64,000 nucleotides of DNA from Pseudomonas putida (GTDB lineage: Bacteria > Pseudomonadota > Gammaproteobacteria > Pseudomonadales > Pseudomonadaceae): NCBI RefSeq assembly GCF_030159595.1, contig NZ_BSKJ01000010.1, forward strand, positions 158,500-222,499. The letters are read 5' to 3'. Position numbers and translations under genes: made by a program. Position 1 is the stretch's first letter; every line of letters begins with the position of its first letter. This document shows, piece by piece, positions 52,067-61,396 of the stretch. Under the pieces are notes generated by a model. It did not search any database and had not been told where the DNA came from. It saw only the letters and a program-made list of their open reading frames with translations.

Positions 52067-53386
52067 ATGTTCGATTTCCACCGTAAGTCCGATTTGGTCG
52101 AGATCCAGCGCAGCCACCAGGCTTTGGCCACCGCACAGGCCAAACTCGCCGCTATCAGCCGCTCCATGGCGATGATCGAATTCGCCCCCGATGGCACCAT
52201 TCTCGATGCCAACGAGCGTTTTTGCCAGGCCATGGGTTACAGCGTTGACGAGCTGCGTGGCAAGCACCACCGGCTGTTCTGTGAGCCAGACTACGCAAAA
52301 AGTGCCGAATACCAGCAACTGTGGCGTGAACTGGGGCAGGGCAAGGCTATCAGCGGCACCTTCGAGCGCCTCGACAAGGCCGGGCGCGAGGTCTGGCTGG
52401 AGGCCAGCTATATGCCGGTGCTGGACGAGCAGCGTCAGGTCACCAGCGTGATCAAGGTGGCAGCCGACATCAGCCAGCGGGTGGTGCAGGAGCATGAAAG
52501 CGAGAACCTGCTCAAGGCCATCAGCCGCTCCATGGCGGTGATCGAGTTCACCCCCCAAGGCCGGGTGATCAAGGCCAACCAGAACTTCCTCGACACCATG
52601 GGCTATCGCCTGGAGGAGGTGGTCGGTCGACATCACGGTCTGTTCTGCCTGCCGCACGAACGCGAGTCGGGCGAGTACCGCGAATTCTGGGCATCGCTTA
52701 ACCGCGGCGAATACCATTCGCACCGTTTCGAGCGTATCAACAAGCATGGCCAGATGGTCTATCTGGAGGCCTCCTACAACCCCATCTTCGATAGCAAGGG
52801 CCGCTTGCACAAGGTCGTGAAGTTCGCCAGTGACATTACCCGCCAGGTCTGCACCCAGCAGCACGCCGCTGATGCCGCCCATGCCAGTTCCATGCAGACC
52901 GACGCCTGCGCGCGCAAGGGTACCGAAGTCGTGCAACAGGCAGTGCAGGTGATCGAGCAGATTTCCCAGGAGCTTAACGACGCCGCGCGCAGCATCGACG
53001 CGGTAAGCAGGCAATCGGATGTGATCGGGCAGATCGTGCTGACCATTCGCGGCATCGCCGACCAGACCAACCTGCTGGCCCTGAATGCAGCGATCGAAGC
53101 CGCCCGTGCTGGCGAGCACGGGCGAGGCTTTGCGGTGGTGGCCGACGAGGTGCGCAACCTGGCGGCGCGAACCAGCAAGGCCACCCTGGAAATTGTCGAT
53201 GTGGTGCGGCAAAACCACGACCTGTCGCTACTGGCCGTTGCCAGCATGCAGTCAAGCCTGAACCGCACGGGTCACGGCGTTGCGTTGGCCAACGAAGCGG
53301 GTACGGTGATCATGGAGATTCAGCAAGGCTCACGGCATGTGGTAGATGCCATCAGCCAGATCAGTTCGACGCTGCAATTGCATTGA
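52067..53386 (+). CDS. Soluble PAS-PAS chemoreceptor (methyl-accepting signalling domain, BdlA-like layout)
   Basis: A 439-residue cytoplasmic receptor without membrane helices. Two tandem PAS domains (MAMIEFAPDGTILDANERF..MGYSVDELRGKHH and MAVIEFTPQGRVIKANQNF..MGYRLEEVVGRHH) with PAC strands are followed by a methyl-accepting signalling hairpin (GIADQTNLLALNAAIEAARA, GRGFAVVADEVRNLAART). The layout and size resemble P. aeruginosa BdlA, which controls biofilm dispersal, but this is a layout similarity only. ATG 52067 has AAAGGAG nine bases upstream. Its last 26 bases overlap the convergent hybrid kinase gene. Confidence 0.9.
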   Translation: MFDFHRKSDLVEIQRSHQALATAQAKLAAISRSMAMIEFAPDGTILDANERFCQAMGYSVDELRGKHHRLFCEPDYAKSAEYQQLWRELGQGKAISGTFERLDKAGREVWLEASYMPVLDEQRQVTSVIKVAADISQRVVQEHESENLLKAISRSMAVIEFTPQGRVIKANQNFLDTMGYRLEEVVGRHHGLFCLPHERESGEYREFWASLNRGEYHSHRFERINKHGQMVYLEASYNPIFDSKGRLHKVVKFASDITRQVCTQQHAADAAHASSMQTDACARKGTEVVQQAVQVIEQISQELNDAARSIDAVSRQSDVIGQIVLTIRGIADQTNLLALNAAIEAARAGEHGRGFAVVADEVRNLAARTSKATLEIVDVVRQNHDLSLLAVASMQSSLNRTGHGVALANEAGTVIMEIQQGSRHVVDAISQISSTLQLH

Positions 53387-56300
53387 GCGCATCGCGCATT
53401 TCGTCAAGCAGGGCCTGCAGGCTGGTTTGCAGCAGTGCGCGCTGCTCGACCGTCGGCAGCCCCTGTGCGTGCGCTTGTTCGATGGCTTCGCAGTCCGTGA
53501 CCACGGTGCGCACCCTGATCATCTTGGCGCCGCCCTTGATGCGATGTGCAAGGGCGCGCACCGCCTCATCAGAGGCGTTTGCTGCCAGGGCGCGCAACGC
53601 GGCCAAGTCTTCAGCGACGCTTACCGAAAGTTGTTCGAGCAAATGCCGCGTCAGCTGTTCGTCGTCCTGGGTCAGGTGGCGTAATTCAGCCAGATCGAAC
53701 CCGCTACGGCGAGTTGTCGGTGTTTTTTGTTGCTGAGGGCGGACCTGGGGCAGATGGGTCTTTAGCGTCCGTAGGCCGATCGGTTTGAACAGGCATTCGT
53801 CCATGCCGCTGGCCAGGCAGCGGGCGCGCTCCTCGGCCTGGGCATTGGCGGTCACGCCGACAATCCTGCATGCTGGCAGGCCGCGTTCACCCTCCAGGAT
53901 GCGAATGCGCCGGGTGAGTTCGTGGCCGTCCATGACCGGCATGCTGCAATCGGTAATCACCAGGTCGAAGCGCGCTGCCTGCCAGCGAGCCAAGGCGATT
54001 TCGCCATTTTCCGCCAGGGTCACGCGGTGCCCCAGGGTATGCAGTTGCCGCTCCAGCAACAGCAGGTTGGCAGGGTAGTCATCGACCACCAGGATGTTTA
54101 GCGGGCCACTGCTGCTCTCATGTGCCGGCAGGTCCTGTTCGACCTGTACCGGTGCTGCGCAGGTGGGCAGTTGCAGGTCGACTTGCACCCGGGTGCCGAC
54201 GCCTTCCACGCTCTGCAGGGTCAGGGCGCCGCCCATCAATTCGGCAAGGGTACGGCTGATGACCAACCCCAGGCCCGCACCTTGGCGGGCCCTTGGGCCA
54301 TCGGCCTGCACGAATGCATTGAACAACCGGGCCTGGTCGGCGGGGCTGATGCCGATACCGGTGTCGCGTACATTCAGCTCGATTGCCAGAGTGCCGTGGC
54401 CGGCAACTTTGGGTAGCAGCAGGCTTGCCTGCACGTCTCCACGGTCGGTGAACTTGATGGCGTTACTGATCAGGTTGGACAGAATTTGCTTGCATCGCAG
54501 CGGGTCAGCCAGCACCCACACCGGTTCTGTCGGCAGTTCGCTGTGCAGGTGCAGGCCTTTGGCCCGTGCATTGCCTTCGAACACCCGCAGCGTGGCGCGC
54601 ACCAGTTCTACCAGATCGGTGGGCACTGGCTGCAGGCTGATGTGCCCGGATTCGATCCGGGAAATGTCGAGAATATCGCCAATCAGCTCAAGCAGGCCGA
54701 TTGCCGAATCGTAGGCGGTCTGCAAGGTCTGGGTGTCACATCGGCCACCACGGCTGTCCTCCAATGCCAGTTCCAGCAGGCCGATCACGGCATTCATCGG
54801 GGTACGGATTTCGTGGCTCATGGTGGCCAGGAACGTGCTTTTGGTCTGGCTGGCCTGTTCGGCGTCGTCCTTGGCTTGGCGCAGTTGCTCAAGCAACCCA
54901 CGGCTCAGCGCCAACTGCGCCTGCAACGCGTGCTGGGCCTCGGTGCGCTGGTTGATCAGTTTACGCAGGTAGCTGTTCCAGAAAATGACGCCGGCCAGTA
55001 GCAGGGCCGACAGCACCAGCACCTGCAAGGCCAAGGTACGGTAGTCGCGCCAGGGGCTGTCGCTGACCAGAGTACTGGTACGCCAGCGGTTAATCAGCTG
55101 GTCGAGCTCTTCGGGCGGAATGCTCATCAGCGCCTTGTCGAGAATGGCCTGAAGCTGGGGTTGGTCGGCGGCGATGGCGAAGGCGGCAACGGCCGGTTCG
55201 TCGTCGAGCACGTTGGCGATGCGCAGGCGGTCCTTGAACACATGACTGATGTAGTAGGCAGCATTGATATGGCTGCTAAGGGCAACGTCGGCGGCACCGT
55301 TGGCCACGGCCTCCATCTGACTGAGTGGATTGTCCACTTCGATTATCTTGGCCTGCGGGTAGCGCTGTTGCAGCAGGGCTCGTTGCGGTGAGCCACGTAC
55401 CAAGGCGATGCGCTTGCCGTTCAGGGCCTTGGCTTGTGCAGGTGATTCGACGTCGCTGCGGGTGACGAGCACGCGCGGGCTGACCAGATAGGGGCGGGTG
55501 AAGCGCAGTTGCTTCAAACGGTCAGCGCCATAGCCCAGTGCCCCGATCATTTGTGCTTCACCGCGGGCCAGACGGTCCACCATCGCCTGTGCTGAAGCAC
55601 TTTCGACGGGTGAGAACTGCAGCCCCGTGCGCAGTGAGATCTGCTTGAGCAGGTCGAGGGTAATGCCACTGGGGCGATGCTGAGCGTCGTTGAATGTCAA
55701 AGGGGCCAGCGAGGTATTGACCAGCACGCTGACGGTGGGGTTGGCGGCGATCCAGGCCTCTTCTTCCACGCTCAAGGCTGTCAGGTGGCGCTGCAGCAGC
55801 AGGCTGGTGTTACCACTGCTCCAGCGACGCAGGATGTTCAGCCGTTCGCTTTCGCTGATGCGCGCCAGCGCCTTGTCGACCAGCCGATGCAAACGTGGGT
55901 TGTCATCGGCCAGGGCAAAGGCAAAGGTGCCAGGGGCAACCTGGCAGAAATGGTCGATCTTGAGCGTGCCCTGGTAACTCCTGCCAATCAGGAAGTCGGT
56001 GCTGATGGCATCGCCCAGATAGGCATCCGCCTCGCCCAGTTCGACAGCCGCCAGCCCGGCCTGGGTCGAGCGGTAAAGGCTCAGCTGCGCTTTGGGGTAC
56101 AGCGTTCGAACGGCAGCGGCGGGCAGGTAATGATCGACCATGGCCAAGCGCAGGCCGGCGAGGTCAGGCGTGCCCTTCAGGCTGTGCCCCTTGCGGGTGA
56201 CGATGACCGGCAGGTCGTCAGCGTAGGGGGTGCTGAGGCTGAGCTGGGCGTCCGCCGCCTCGAAGGCATTGGAACTGCCCAGCAGGTCGATGCTGCCCTC

Positions 56301-56636
56301 GCGCAAGGCCGTGATCGCTTCGTGTCGGCTGTCATAGCGCCGCACTTCGACGGAAATGCCCAATTGCTCGGCGATAATCCCTGCGTAATCGGCGCTAAGG
56401 CCTTCATACTCCTGCTGACTGACGTTGATTTCAAAGGGCGGATAGTCGGGTCGCGAGCTGCCCAGCACCAGGTACTGGCGTCGCTGTAGCCATTGCCGGT
56501 CCTCGCTGGATAGCGACAGGGGGGCGGCGGCACTGGCCGAGCGGGCCAGCAGCTGGCGCGGTTCGCTACTGGCCAACAAGTCGGCTGAGCCAAGCACGCC
56601 GATAGCCAGAAAGACGCTCGCCAGCAGGCGCTTCAT
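53361..56636 (-). CDS. BvgS/EvgS-like hybrid sensor kinase (two periplasmic binding domains, receiver, Hpt)
   Basis: A 1091-residue inner-membrane phosphorelay kinase. A signal peptide precedes two SBP_bac_3 venus-flytrap domains (SSRPDYPPFEINVSQQEYEG and VSVLVNTSLAPLTFNDAQHR each start one). A helix follows (LALQVLVLSALLLAGVIFWN), then the kinase core with His in TFLATMSHEIRTPMNAVIGL, ATPase NLISNAIKF and GAGLGLVISRTL, a receiver (LVVDDYPANLLLLE, TDCSMPVMDG) and an Hpt domain (ALAHRIKGGAKMI). The start ATG 56636 begins the signal peptide. The LuxR-type regulator gene lies just upstream, 13 bases away, same strand. The ligand is unknown, perhaps an amino-acid-like solute. Confidence 0.93.
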   Translation of the reverse strand: MKRLLASVFLAIGVLGSADLLASSEPRQLLARSASAAAPLSLSSEDRQWLQRRQYLVLGSSRPDYPPFEINVSQQEYEGLSADYAGIIAEQLGISVEVRRYDSRHEAITALREGSIDLLGSSNAFEAADAQLSLSTPYADDLPVIVTRKGHSLKGTPDLAGLRLAMVDHYLPAAAVRTLYPKAQLSLYRSTQAGLAAVELGEADAYLGDAISTDFLIGRSYQGTLKIDHFCQVAPGTFAFALADDNPRLHRLVDKALARISESERLNILRRWSSGNTSLLLQRHLTALSVEEEAWIAANPTVSVLVNTSLAPLTFNDAQHRPSGITLDLLKQISLRTGLQFSPVESASAQAMVDRLARGEAQMIGALGYGADRLKQLRFTRPYLVSPRVLVTRSDVESPAQAKALNGKRIALVRGSPQRALLQQRYPQAKIIEVDNPLSQMEAVANGAADVALSSHINAAYYISHVFKDRLRIANVLDDEPAVAAFAIAADQPQLQAILDKALMSIPPEELDQLINRWRTSTLVSDSPWRDYRTLALQVLVLSALLLAGVIFWNSYLRKLINQRTEAQHALQAQLALSRGLLEQLRQAKDDAEQASQTKSTFLATMSHEIRTPMNAVIGLLELALEDSRGGRCDTQTLQTAYDSAIGLLELIGDILDISRIESGHISLQPVPTDLVELVRATLRVFEGNARAKGLHLHSELPTEPVWVLADPLRCKQILSNLISNAIKFTDRGDVQASLLLPKVAGHGTLAIELNVRDTGIGISPADQARLFNAFVQADGPRARQGAGLGLVISRTLAELMGGALTLQSVEGVGTRVQVDLQLPTCAAPVQVEQDLPAHESSSGPLNILVVDDYPANLLLLERQLHTLGHRVTLAENGEIALARWQAARFDLVITDCSMPVMDGHELTRRIRILEGERGLPACRIVGVTANAQAEERARCLASGMDECLFKPIGLRTLKTHLPQVRPQQQKTPTTRRSGFDLAELRHLTQDDEQLTRHLLEQLSVSVAEDLAALRALAANASDEAVRALAHRIKGGAKMIRVRTVVTDCEAIEQAHAQGLPTVEQRALLQTSLQALLDEMRDALNAIAASN

Positions 56637-56649
56637 GGTTTGCAAACGC

Positions 56650-57264
56650 TCAATAGACGCTGTTGCGTTTGGCCAGGTCGACCATTTCAACCAGTGATTC
56701 AGTCTTGAGTTTTTCCATGATGCGGCCCCGATAGGTGCTGATGGTCTTGGCACTGAGGTTCATGCAAGTGCCGATATTCTTGTTGTTCTCGCCGCGCGCC
56801 AGGCGGCGCAGTACTTCCATCTCCCGGTTGGAGAGGCTGGCCAGGCGTACGGGCTCGCTTTCCAGCGAATTGCTGTTGACCGACATCTGCGGAAAGGTCG
56901 AATAACCTTTGGTCAGGGCCTTGAGGGCAAACAACAGCGCTTCGTGGTCTTCTTCCTTGGTGACGAAAGCGCCGATGCCGGCATCCAGGCAGCGTCGCAC
57001 ATACAGGTCGGTGGCCTGGCCGGTCAATACCATGATCTTCGGAACCGGCTCCAGGCACTGCAGGCGCTTGATGACTTCCATGCCGTCCAGCCCAGGCAGG
57101 CCGATATCGAGAATGACCACGTCCGGGCGCAGTTCGCGGGCCACCTGCGCCACTTCACTGCCATTGCCGACTTCGCCGACGACATGGAAGCGCTCGCGCT
57201 CGAGCAGTAGGCGCAAGGACAGCCGGACGATAGGGTGGTCGTCGACGATCAGCACGGTTGTCAT
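56650..57264 (-). CDS. BvgA-like LuxR/NarL-family response regulator
   Basis: A 204-residue regulator: receiver (VDDHPIVRLSL, phospho-acceptor in DVVILDIGLPGLDG, VLTGQA, VTKEED) and a C-terminal LuxR-type HTH (LSNREMEVLRRLARGENNKNIGTCMNLSAKTISTYRGR in part). ATG 57264 follows AGGAG ten bases upstream. The BvgS-like kinase follows after 13 bases, so this is a co-transcribed phosphorelay pair. Targets unknown. Confidence 0.92.
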   Translation of the reverse strand: MTTVLIVDDHPIVRLSLRLLLERERFHVVGEVGNGSEVAQVARELRPDVVILDIGLPGLDGMEVIKRLQCLEPVPKIMVLTGQATDLYVRRCLDAGIGAFVTKEEDHEALLFALKALTKGYSTFPQMSVNSNSLESEPVRLASLSNREMEVLRRLARGENNKNIGTCMNLSAKTISTYRGRIMEKLKTESLVEMVDLAKRNSVY

Positions 57265-57443
57265 GGGGAAAACTCCTGTCGGGATGTGGTCCGCTTCCTG
57301 GATCACTCAGGAATACGTCTGCAAGTGGGTTAATCGGAAGCGCTGCAAGATACGACCAATCCCGAAGTTTGGTAATGCCGAGTATAGAAGTGTTGAAATT
57401 ACCCGCACTTGTTGTTGAAAAATCCTACAAAAAGCAGGAAAGA

Positions 57444-57467
57444 CATCACCCTGTCAAAGCGGTGATG
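57444..57467 (-). terminator. Probable terminator of the DUF1272 gene
   Basis: CATCACC (57444-57450), ten bases, GGTGATG (57461-57467) forms a 7-bp stem; reading leftward it is followed by TCTTTCCTGCTTTTT. It lies just beyond the DUF1272 stop. The rest of the 57265-57485 gap shows no gene. Confidence 0.5.
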
Positions 57468-57485
57468 CCGGTTTTCGCCGGTCGG

Positions 57486-57728
57486 TCAGACGCAGGCCGC
57501 ATGCGGTTTGTTTACGCGCTGGGTCGAGGCGGGGTTGTTGGCCAACGCCCGGTCGACCCGCGTCGGACGGGCCACCAGTTGGCCGGAGCAGTTCGGGCAA
57601 CGGCCCTGGAAGCGGCTTTCGGCGCAGGTGCGGCAGAAGGTGCATTCGAAGGAGCAGATCAACGCGTTGGGGCTGTCGCCCGGCAGGTCGGTATCGCAGC
57701 ACTCGCAGTTGGGGCGTAATTCCAGCAT
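57486..57728 (-). CDS. DUF1272 small zinc-ribbon-like protein
   Basis: An 80-residue protein, MLELRPNCECCDTDLP at the start, with CxxC-type knuckles CECC, CSFECTFCRTC and CPNC, the conserved pattern of DUF1272. It probably binds two zinc ions; function unknown. ATG 57728 has a ribosome site (AGGAG) in front. It stands alone between the regulator gene and the cob operon end. Confidence 0.88.
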   Translation of the reverse strand: MLELRPNCECCDTDLPGDSPNALICSFECTFCRTCAESRFQGRCPNCSGQLVARPTRVDRALANNPASTQRVNKPHAACV

Positions 57729-57794
57729 GGGCGTAACTCCTGTTCGCAGGCGGGAACCCGGAGTCTGCTACGCCCGTGGCTAGGCTGGCAATGC

Positions 57795-58547
57795 TCAGTC
57801 GGCAGGGCGATACAGGTGGGCGTGCCCGGCACGGTACAAGGCCGACTCGGCGAATGGCGTATCCCCTAGCACATGGCCAACCAGGATCAGTGCCGTACGC
57901 CGGAAATCTTTGGCCGCCACGCGTTCGACGATATCGCCGAGGTTGCCGCGCACCCAGTCCTGGTCGGGCCAGGTGGCACGATGCACCACTGCTACCTGGC
58001 AGTGCGCGCCGTAGTGTGGCAGCAGTTCTTCGACAATGCGCGAGAGGTGCTTGACCCCCAGGTGAATTGCCAGGGTGCTGCCATGGCGCGCCAGGTCACC
58101 CAGCTGTTCGCCCGGCGGCATGGGCGAGCTGTCGCCATAGCGGGTGAGGATCACCGTTTGTGCCACCTGTGGCAGGGTCAGTTCGCAGCCGAGCAGTGCG
58201 GCGCTGGCTGCCGTGGCGGTGACCCCGGGGATGATCTGGTAATCGATGCCAAGCGCCTGCAAGTGGCGGATTTGCTCGCCGATGGCACCGTACAGACTGG
58301 GGTCGCCACTGTGTACACGGGCCACATCCTGACCCTGTTCGTGGGCGTTGCGCATGGCGCTGATAATCTGTTCCAGATGCAGTCCGGCGCTGTTGATCAC
58401 GGTCTCGGCGTGGTGACCTTCGAGCACGGCGGCGGGTACCAGTGAGCCGGCATAGATGATCACCGGGCATTGGCGAATCAGCCGTTGTCCCTTGACCGTG
58501 ATCAGTTCCGGGTCGCCGGGACCGGCACCGATGAAATAGACCGTCAT
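57795..58547 (-). CDS. cobM: Precorrin-4 C11-methyltransferase CobM
   Basis: A 250-residue S-adenosylmethionine enzyme of the aerobic cobalamin pathway, methylating precorrin-4 at C-11. TVYFIGAGPGDPELITVKGQ and VARVHSGDPSLYGAIGEQ are tetrapyrrole methylase motifs; IIPGVTATAASAALLGCELT completes the fold. AAGGA precedes ATG 58547. Last gene of the riboswitch-controlled cbtB-cbtA-cobE-cobM operon. Confidence 0.95.
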   Translation of the reverse strand: MTVYFIGAGPGDPELITVKGQRLIRQCPVIIYAGSLVPAAVLEGHHAETVINSAGLHLEQIISAMRNAHEQGQDVARVHSGDPSLYGAIGEQIRHLQALGIDYQIIPGVTATAASAALLGCELTLPQVAQTVILTRYGDSSPMPPGEQLGDLARHGSTLAIHLGVKHLSRIVEELLPHYGAHCQVAVVHRATWPDQDWVRGNLGDIVERVAAKDFRRTALILVGHVLGDTPFAESALYRAGHAHLYRPAD

Positions 58548-58579
58548 GGAAAGTCCTTGCAGGAAAGAAGGGGAAGTGC

Positions 58580-58966
58580 TCAGCAGGCCAGGGCCAGGGT
58601 TGCCGGGCCCAGTACCTGGCGAGCCAGCAGCAACCTGGCCGTGCCAAGCTGCTGGCCCGCCAGGGCCAGTGCTGCACTCTCGGCCACCCCCCAGCAGCCA
58701 CTGTGGGCATGGGCGGCGGCGGAACGGTGGCTTAGCAGGGGTTCGTAAGGTTGCAGTTGCACGCTATGGTACAGCACCAAGGGCAAACCGAGGCGATCGG
58801 CCAGTTGTAACAAGCCAGGTTCGTCGGCCTTCAGGCTGATGCTGGCGATGCCGCGCAGGTCGGCCAATACCAGGCCCTGGTTCTCCAGGGCCTGGTGCAG
58901 CAGGCTTTGCAAGGTATCCACCGGGCAACCCCGGCGGCAGCCGAAGCCGGCGTAGTAGGCAGGCAT
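58580..58966 (-). CDS. cobE: Cobalamin biosynthesis protein CobE (CbiG C-terminal-like)
   Basis: A 128-residue protein matching the CobE/CbiG_C domain: YAGFGCRRGCPVDTLQSLLHQ at the start, IASISLKADEPGLLQLADRLG, and GVAESAALALAG near the end. CobE is required in the aerobic pathway but its reaction is unclear. ATG 58966 overlaps the cbtA stop (ATGA); cobM follows after 32 bases. Confidence 0.93.
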   Translation of the reverse strand: MPAYYAGFGCRRGCPVDTLQSLLHQALENQGLVLADLRGIASISLKADEPGLLQLADRLGLPLVLYHSVQLQPYEPLLSHRSAAAHAHSGCWGVAESAALALAGQQLGTARLLLARQVLGPATLALAC

Positions 58967-59652
58967 CAGGCCTGGCTGGAGCGGCGGAAAAGCCAGGCGC
59001 TGAGCAGGCCCAAGGCCAGCCAGAAGGCGGCGTTGGTCAGCCAGGAGGCCACTTTGAACTGGGTTTCCAGGGCTTCGGGGGCCAGGCTTTCATGTACTTC
59101 AGGTTGTGGTGCGCCGATCACATGGGGGATTACCAGCAGCACGGCGCCCAACGCCTTCAGCAGCCAGTGGCGAGCGAACACCAGCAAAGCCAGGCCCAGA
59201 GCGGTGGCACTGGCTGTGCCGATCCACCAGGCCTGGCGTTGTCCCAGGTCGGCGGCTGCAGTACCGGGCAGTTCGGGTGGCAGGCCCAGGGTCGGGGCGA
59301 GACAGAACACGGCGAAGCCGGCCAGCCCCCACAATGCACCCGTGCCGGCGCGCGTCGGTGCGCGCAGGCTGTACAGGGCGGCGAGGATCAGGGCAAAGCC
59401 GACTGCGACTACCAGATTGCCACCCGTGGTAGAGAGCACGCGCTGCCAGCCGTCTTCCGGCGACCAGGCTTCGGCGCTGTGCTCATGGGCAGGTACGTCG
59501 CCGCCATGCTCGTGGTGGGCGGCAGGGACCGAGGACTCGTAGGTTTCCGCCTCAAGAATCAGCGGGGCGACCCAGAAGCTTTGCAGCAGGGTCAGCAACA
59601 GGGCCGCAAGCAGCCCGCTGAAGCCCGCGGTACGGGCAATGCGCATGATCAT
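58966..59652 (-). CDS. cbtA: Cobalt transporter subunit CbtA
   Basis: A 228-residue inner-membrane protein with five or six helices, the large subunit of the predicted B12-regulated cobalt transporter CbtAB. The N-terminal helix LLAALLLTLLQSFWVAPLIL is followed by a His-rich loop (AAHHEHGGDVPAHEHSAEAW), typical of CbtA. Start at 59652 or at ATG 59646 (MRIARTAGF). CbtB precedes it by nine bases. Confidence 0.93.
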   Translation of the reverse strand: MIMRIARTAGFSGLLAALLLTLLQSFWVAPLILEAETYESSVPAAHHEHGGDVPAHEHSAEAWSPEDGWQRVLSTTGGNLVVAVGFALILAALYSLRAPTRAGTGALWGLAGFAVFCLAPTLGLPPELPGTAAADLGQRQAWWIGTASATALGLALLVFARHWLLKALGAVLLVIPHVIGAPQPEVHESLAPEALETQFKVASWLTNAAFWLALGLLSAWLFRRSSQA

Positions 59653-59661
59653 CAGGCGTAC

Positions 59662-59850
59662 TCAGTGGCAGGGGAAGGCGGCGCTGTGGCGGGTGTCGTG
59701 GGCGGCGTTGTGCACGGCCTCGATGTGCGAGAAGCCGGCAAAGTACACCAGGCACAGGCCCAGCAGGCTGGCGCCGACGGCGATGACGACGCGCTGGCTG
59801 AGGGTGACAGGAGTGGCAAGGCTGTGTTGCTTGGCGCTGGTGACGGGCAT
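59662..59850 (-). CDS. cbtB: Cobalt transporter small subunit CbtB
   Basis: A 62-residue protein with one helix (VVIAVGASLLGLCLVYFAGF) and the His-rich C-terminus HIEAVHNAAHDTRHSAAFPC characteristic of CbtB. ATG 59850 has AGAGGAA upstream; longer frames to the right run into the riboswitch. First gene after the cobalamin riboswitch. Confidence 0.93.
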   Translation of the reverse strand: MPVTSAKQHSLATPVTLSQRVVIAVGASLLGLCLVYFAGFSHIEAVHNAAHDTRHSAAFPCH

Positions 59851-59949
59851 GACGCGTTCCTCTGCTTTTTGTGGGCAATGGGCAAGCGCGGCAGCCCCGA
59901 GCGTGGTCGCCCAGGGGAATGCAACAGCGCCCGCCCACCGCGGGGTGTT

Positions 59950-60156
59950 CATGAACGCCAGGCCGGTCTCCGGGCTTGCGAGGAAGAGCAGGGCTCCTGG
60001 AAAGCGTCACCTTCCCATGCCGCACTACAAGGCACAGTGGTACAGACGCTTCGCTCGCTTACCGTTGCGGGGGCAGCACCGGCCTTGTCCGGCCCTGCTG
60101 GAGGGCCTGCAACGCACCGGTTTCCCGTTTCACCCCCCAAGGGGGCACCTGAACGT
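59950..60156 (-). promoter_or_regulatory. Cobalamin (AdoCbl) riboswitch
   Basis: On the minus strand the conserved blocks follow in order: GGGAAACCGGTG (near 60125-60113), GCCCCCGCAACGGTAAG (near 60075-60058) and AAGCCCGGAGACCGGCC (near 59976-59960), which is the B12-box. These are the diagnostic elements of the class I cobalamin riboswitch. It precedes cbtB by about 100 bases and should repress the cobalt-uptake/cobalamin operon when coenzyme B12 is plentiful. Boundaries are approximate. Confidence 0.93.
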
Positions 60157-60255
60157 GAGGCATAAGGAGAGCATGGGGCGGGCTTGCCGTCAATGCCAGC
60201 TTGGTGTACCCGTACCCACCCTCTGAAGGCGCAAGTGTTCGGGCCACTGTGCCCT

Positions 60256-61302
60256 TCATGCGCTTTCGCGGGCAATCAACTCGCACGCCAACAGGTTCAG
60301 CCGCTGTACCTCACCGTCACACGCCAGCACACCCAGGTGCTGCAGCACCCGCAACGCTGCCACTTCGCCAATTTCCCGGGAGGGCGGGCGCAGGGTGGTG
60401 AGGCTGGGCAACAGCATGTCGGCAAAGGGGTAGTCGCCAAAGCCGACAATGGCCATGTCTTCAGGCAGGCGCAAACCGGCGCGCTGGCCGGCCAACAGGG
60501 CGCCGGCCGCCAGGTTGTCATTGGCGAAGATGATCGCCTCGGGCCGTGGATTGCGGCGGATCAATGCTTCCATGGCTTGCTTGCCCGCCTCGAACGGCGC
60601 GCAGTCGGCCGAGGGCACGAACACCCAGGGCTCCAGCCCGGCCTCACCCAGCGCCTCGATATAGCCGTCGCGCCGTTCCAGCGCACTCAGGTCGCCGGCT
60701 GCACTGTTTTGCACGAACGCGATGCGCCGGTGGCCTTTGTCCAGCAGGTATCGGCAGGCCTGTACACCCACCTGGTGATGAAGGAAACCCACCTGCAAGG
60801 GCGCCCGTTCCGGGCGGTAATCCCAGATTTCCACCACCGGCACATCGGCGTCGGCCAGCATCTTTTCCGTGGCCGGGCTGTGGAAATGGCTGGTCACCAC
60901 CAACGCCGCCGGCGACCAGCCAAGAAACGCCCGCACTGCGCTTTCTTCCTGCGCTTCGCTGAAATAACTGGACGCCAGCAGCAACTGGTAGCCATGCCTG
61001 CTGAGGGTATCGCTGAAGGCCTGGATGGTCTGGGCGAAGATCGGCCCGGAAATGTTCGGGATCACCATGCCCACGATGCGCCCGCGAGCCGAGGCCAACC
61101 CCCCGGCGACCAAATTGGGGACATAGCCCAGCGCCTGTACAGCGGCCTCGATACGTTCACGCAACGGCGGTGAAACCTGGTCGGGCTGGTTGAAGTAGCG
61201 CGACACGCTGATGGCTGAAACCTCAGCAGCCCGCGCCACCTCGGCGAGGGTGACACGGCCTGCGCTTCGACGCTTGCGGGGGGGATCCTTGGCCTGGCTC
61301 AC
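60256..61302 (-). CDS. LacI-family transcriptional repressor (GntR-like)
   Basis: A 348-residue LacI-type regulator. HTH and hinge: VTLAEVARAAEVSAISVSRYF and LGYVPNLVAGGLASARG; ligand domain: MVIPNISGPIFAQTIQAFSD, AIIFANDNLAAGALLAGQRA, AIVGFGDYPFADMLLPSLTT. GTG 61302 has AGGAGG seven bases upstream. It diverges from a TonB-dependent receptor and is flanked by two AGCGCT-core sites, one before each gene. It resembles the gluconate repressor at 50910-51929 in layout; the ligand may be a sugar acid (inference). Confidence 0.9.
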   Translation of the reverse strand: MSQAKDPPRKRRSAGRVTLAEVARAAEVSAISVSRYFNQPDQVSPPLRERIEAAVQALGYVPNLVAGGLASARGRIVGMVIPNISGPIFAQTIQAFSDTLSRHGYQLLLASSYFSEAQEESAVRAFLGWSPAALVVTSHFHSPATEKMLADADVPVVEIWDYRPERAPLQVGFLHHQVGVQACRYLLDKGHRRIAFVQNSAAGDLSALERRDGYIEALGEAGLEPWVFVPSADCAPFEAGKQAMEALIRRNPRPEAIIFANDNLAAGALLAGQRAGLRLPEDMAIVGFGDYPFADMLLPSLTTLRPPSREIGEVAALRVLQHLGVLACDGEVQRLNLLACELIARESA

Positions 61303-61330
61303 CGGGCTGCCTCCTGTGGAAATGGCGCGA

Positions 61331-61344
61331 TGGTAGCGCTAACG
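61331..61344. promoter_or_regulatory. LacI-type operator before the repressor gene
   Basis: TGGTAGCGCTAACG differs from the palindrome at 61433 in two positions and lies 28 bases before the repressor start, consistent with autoregulation. Confidence 0.6.
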
Positions 61345-61396
61345 GATGAACGATTGGCAAATAGCTTAATTGCATATAAATCTGACTTTTAAGTAT

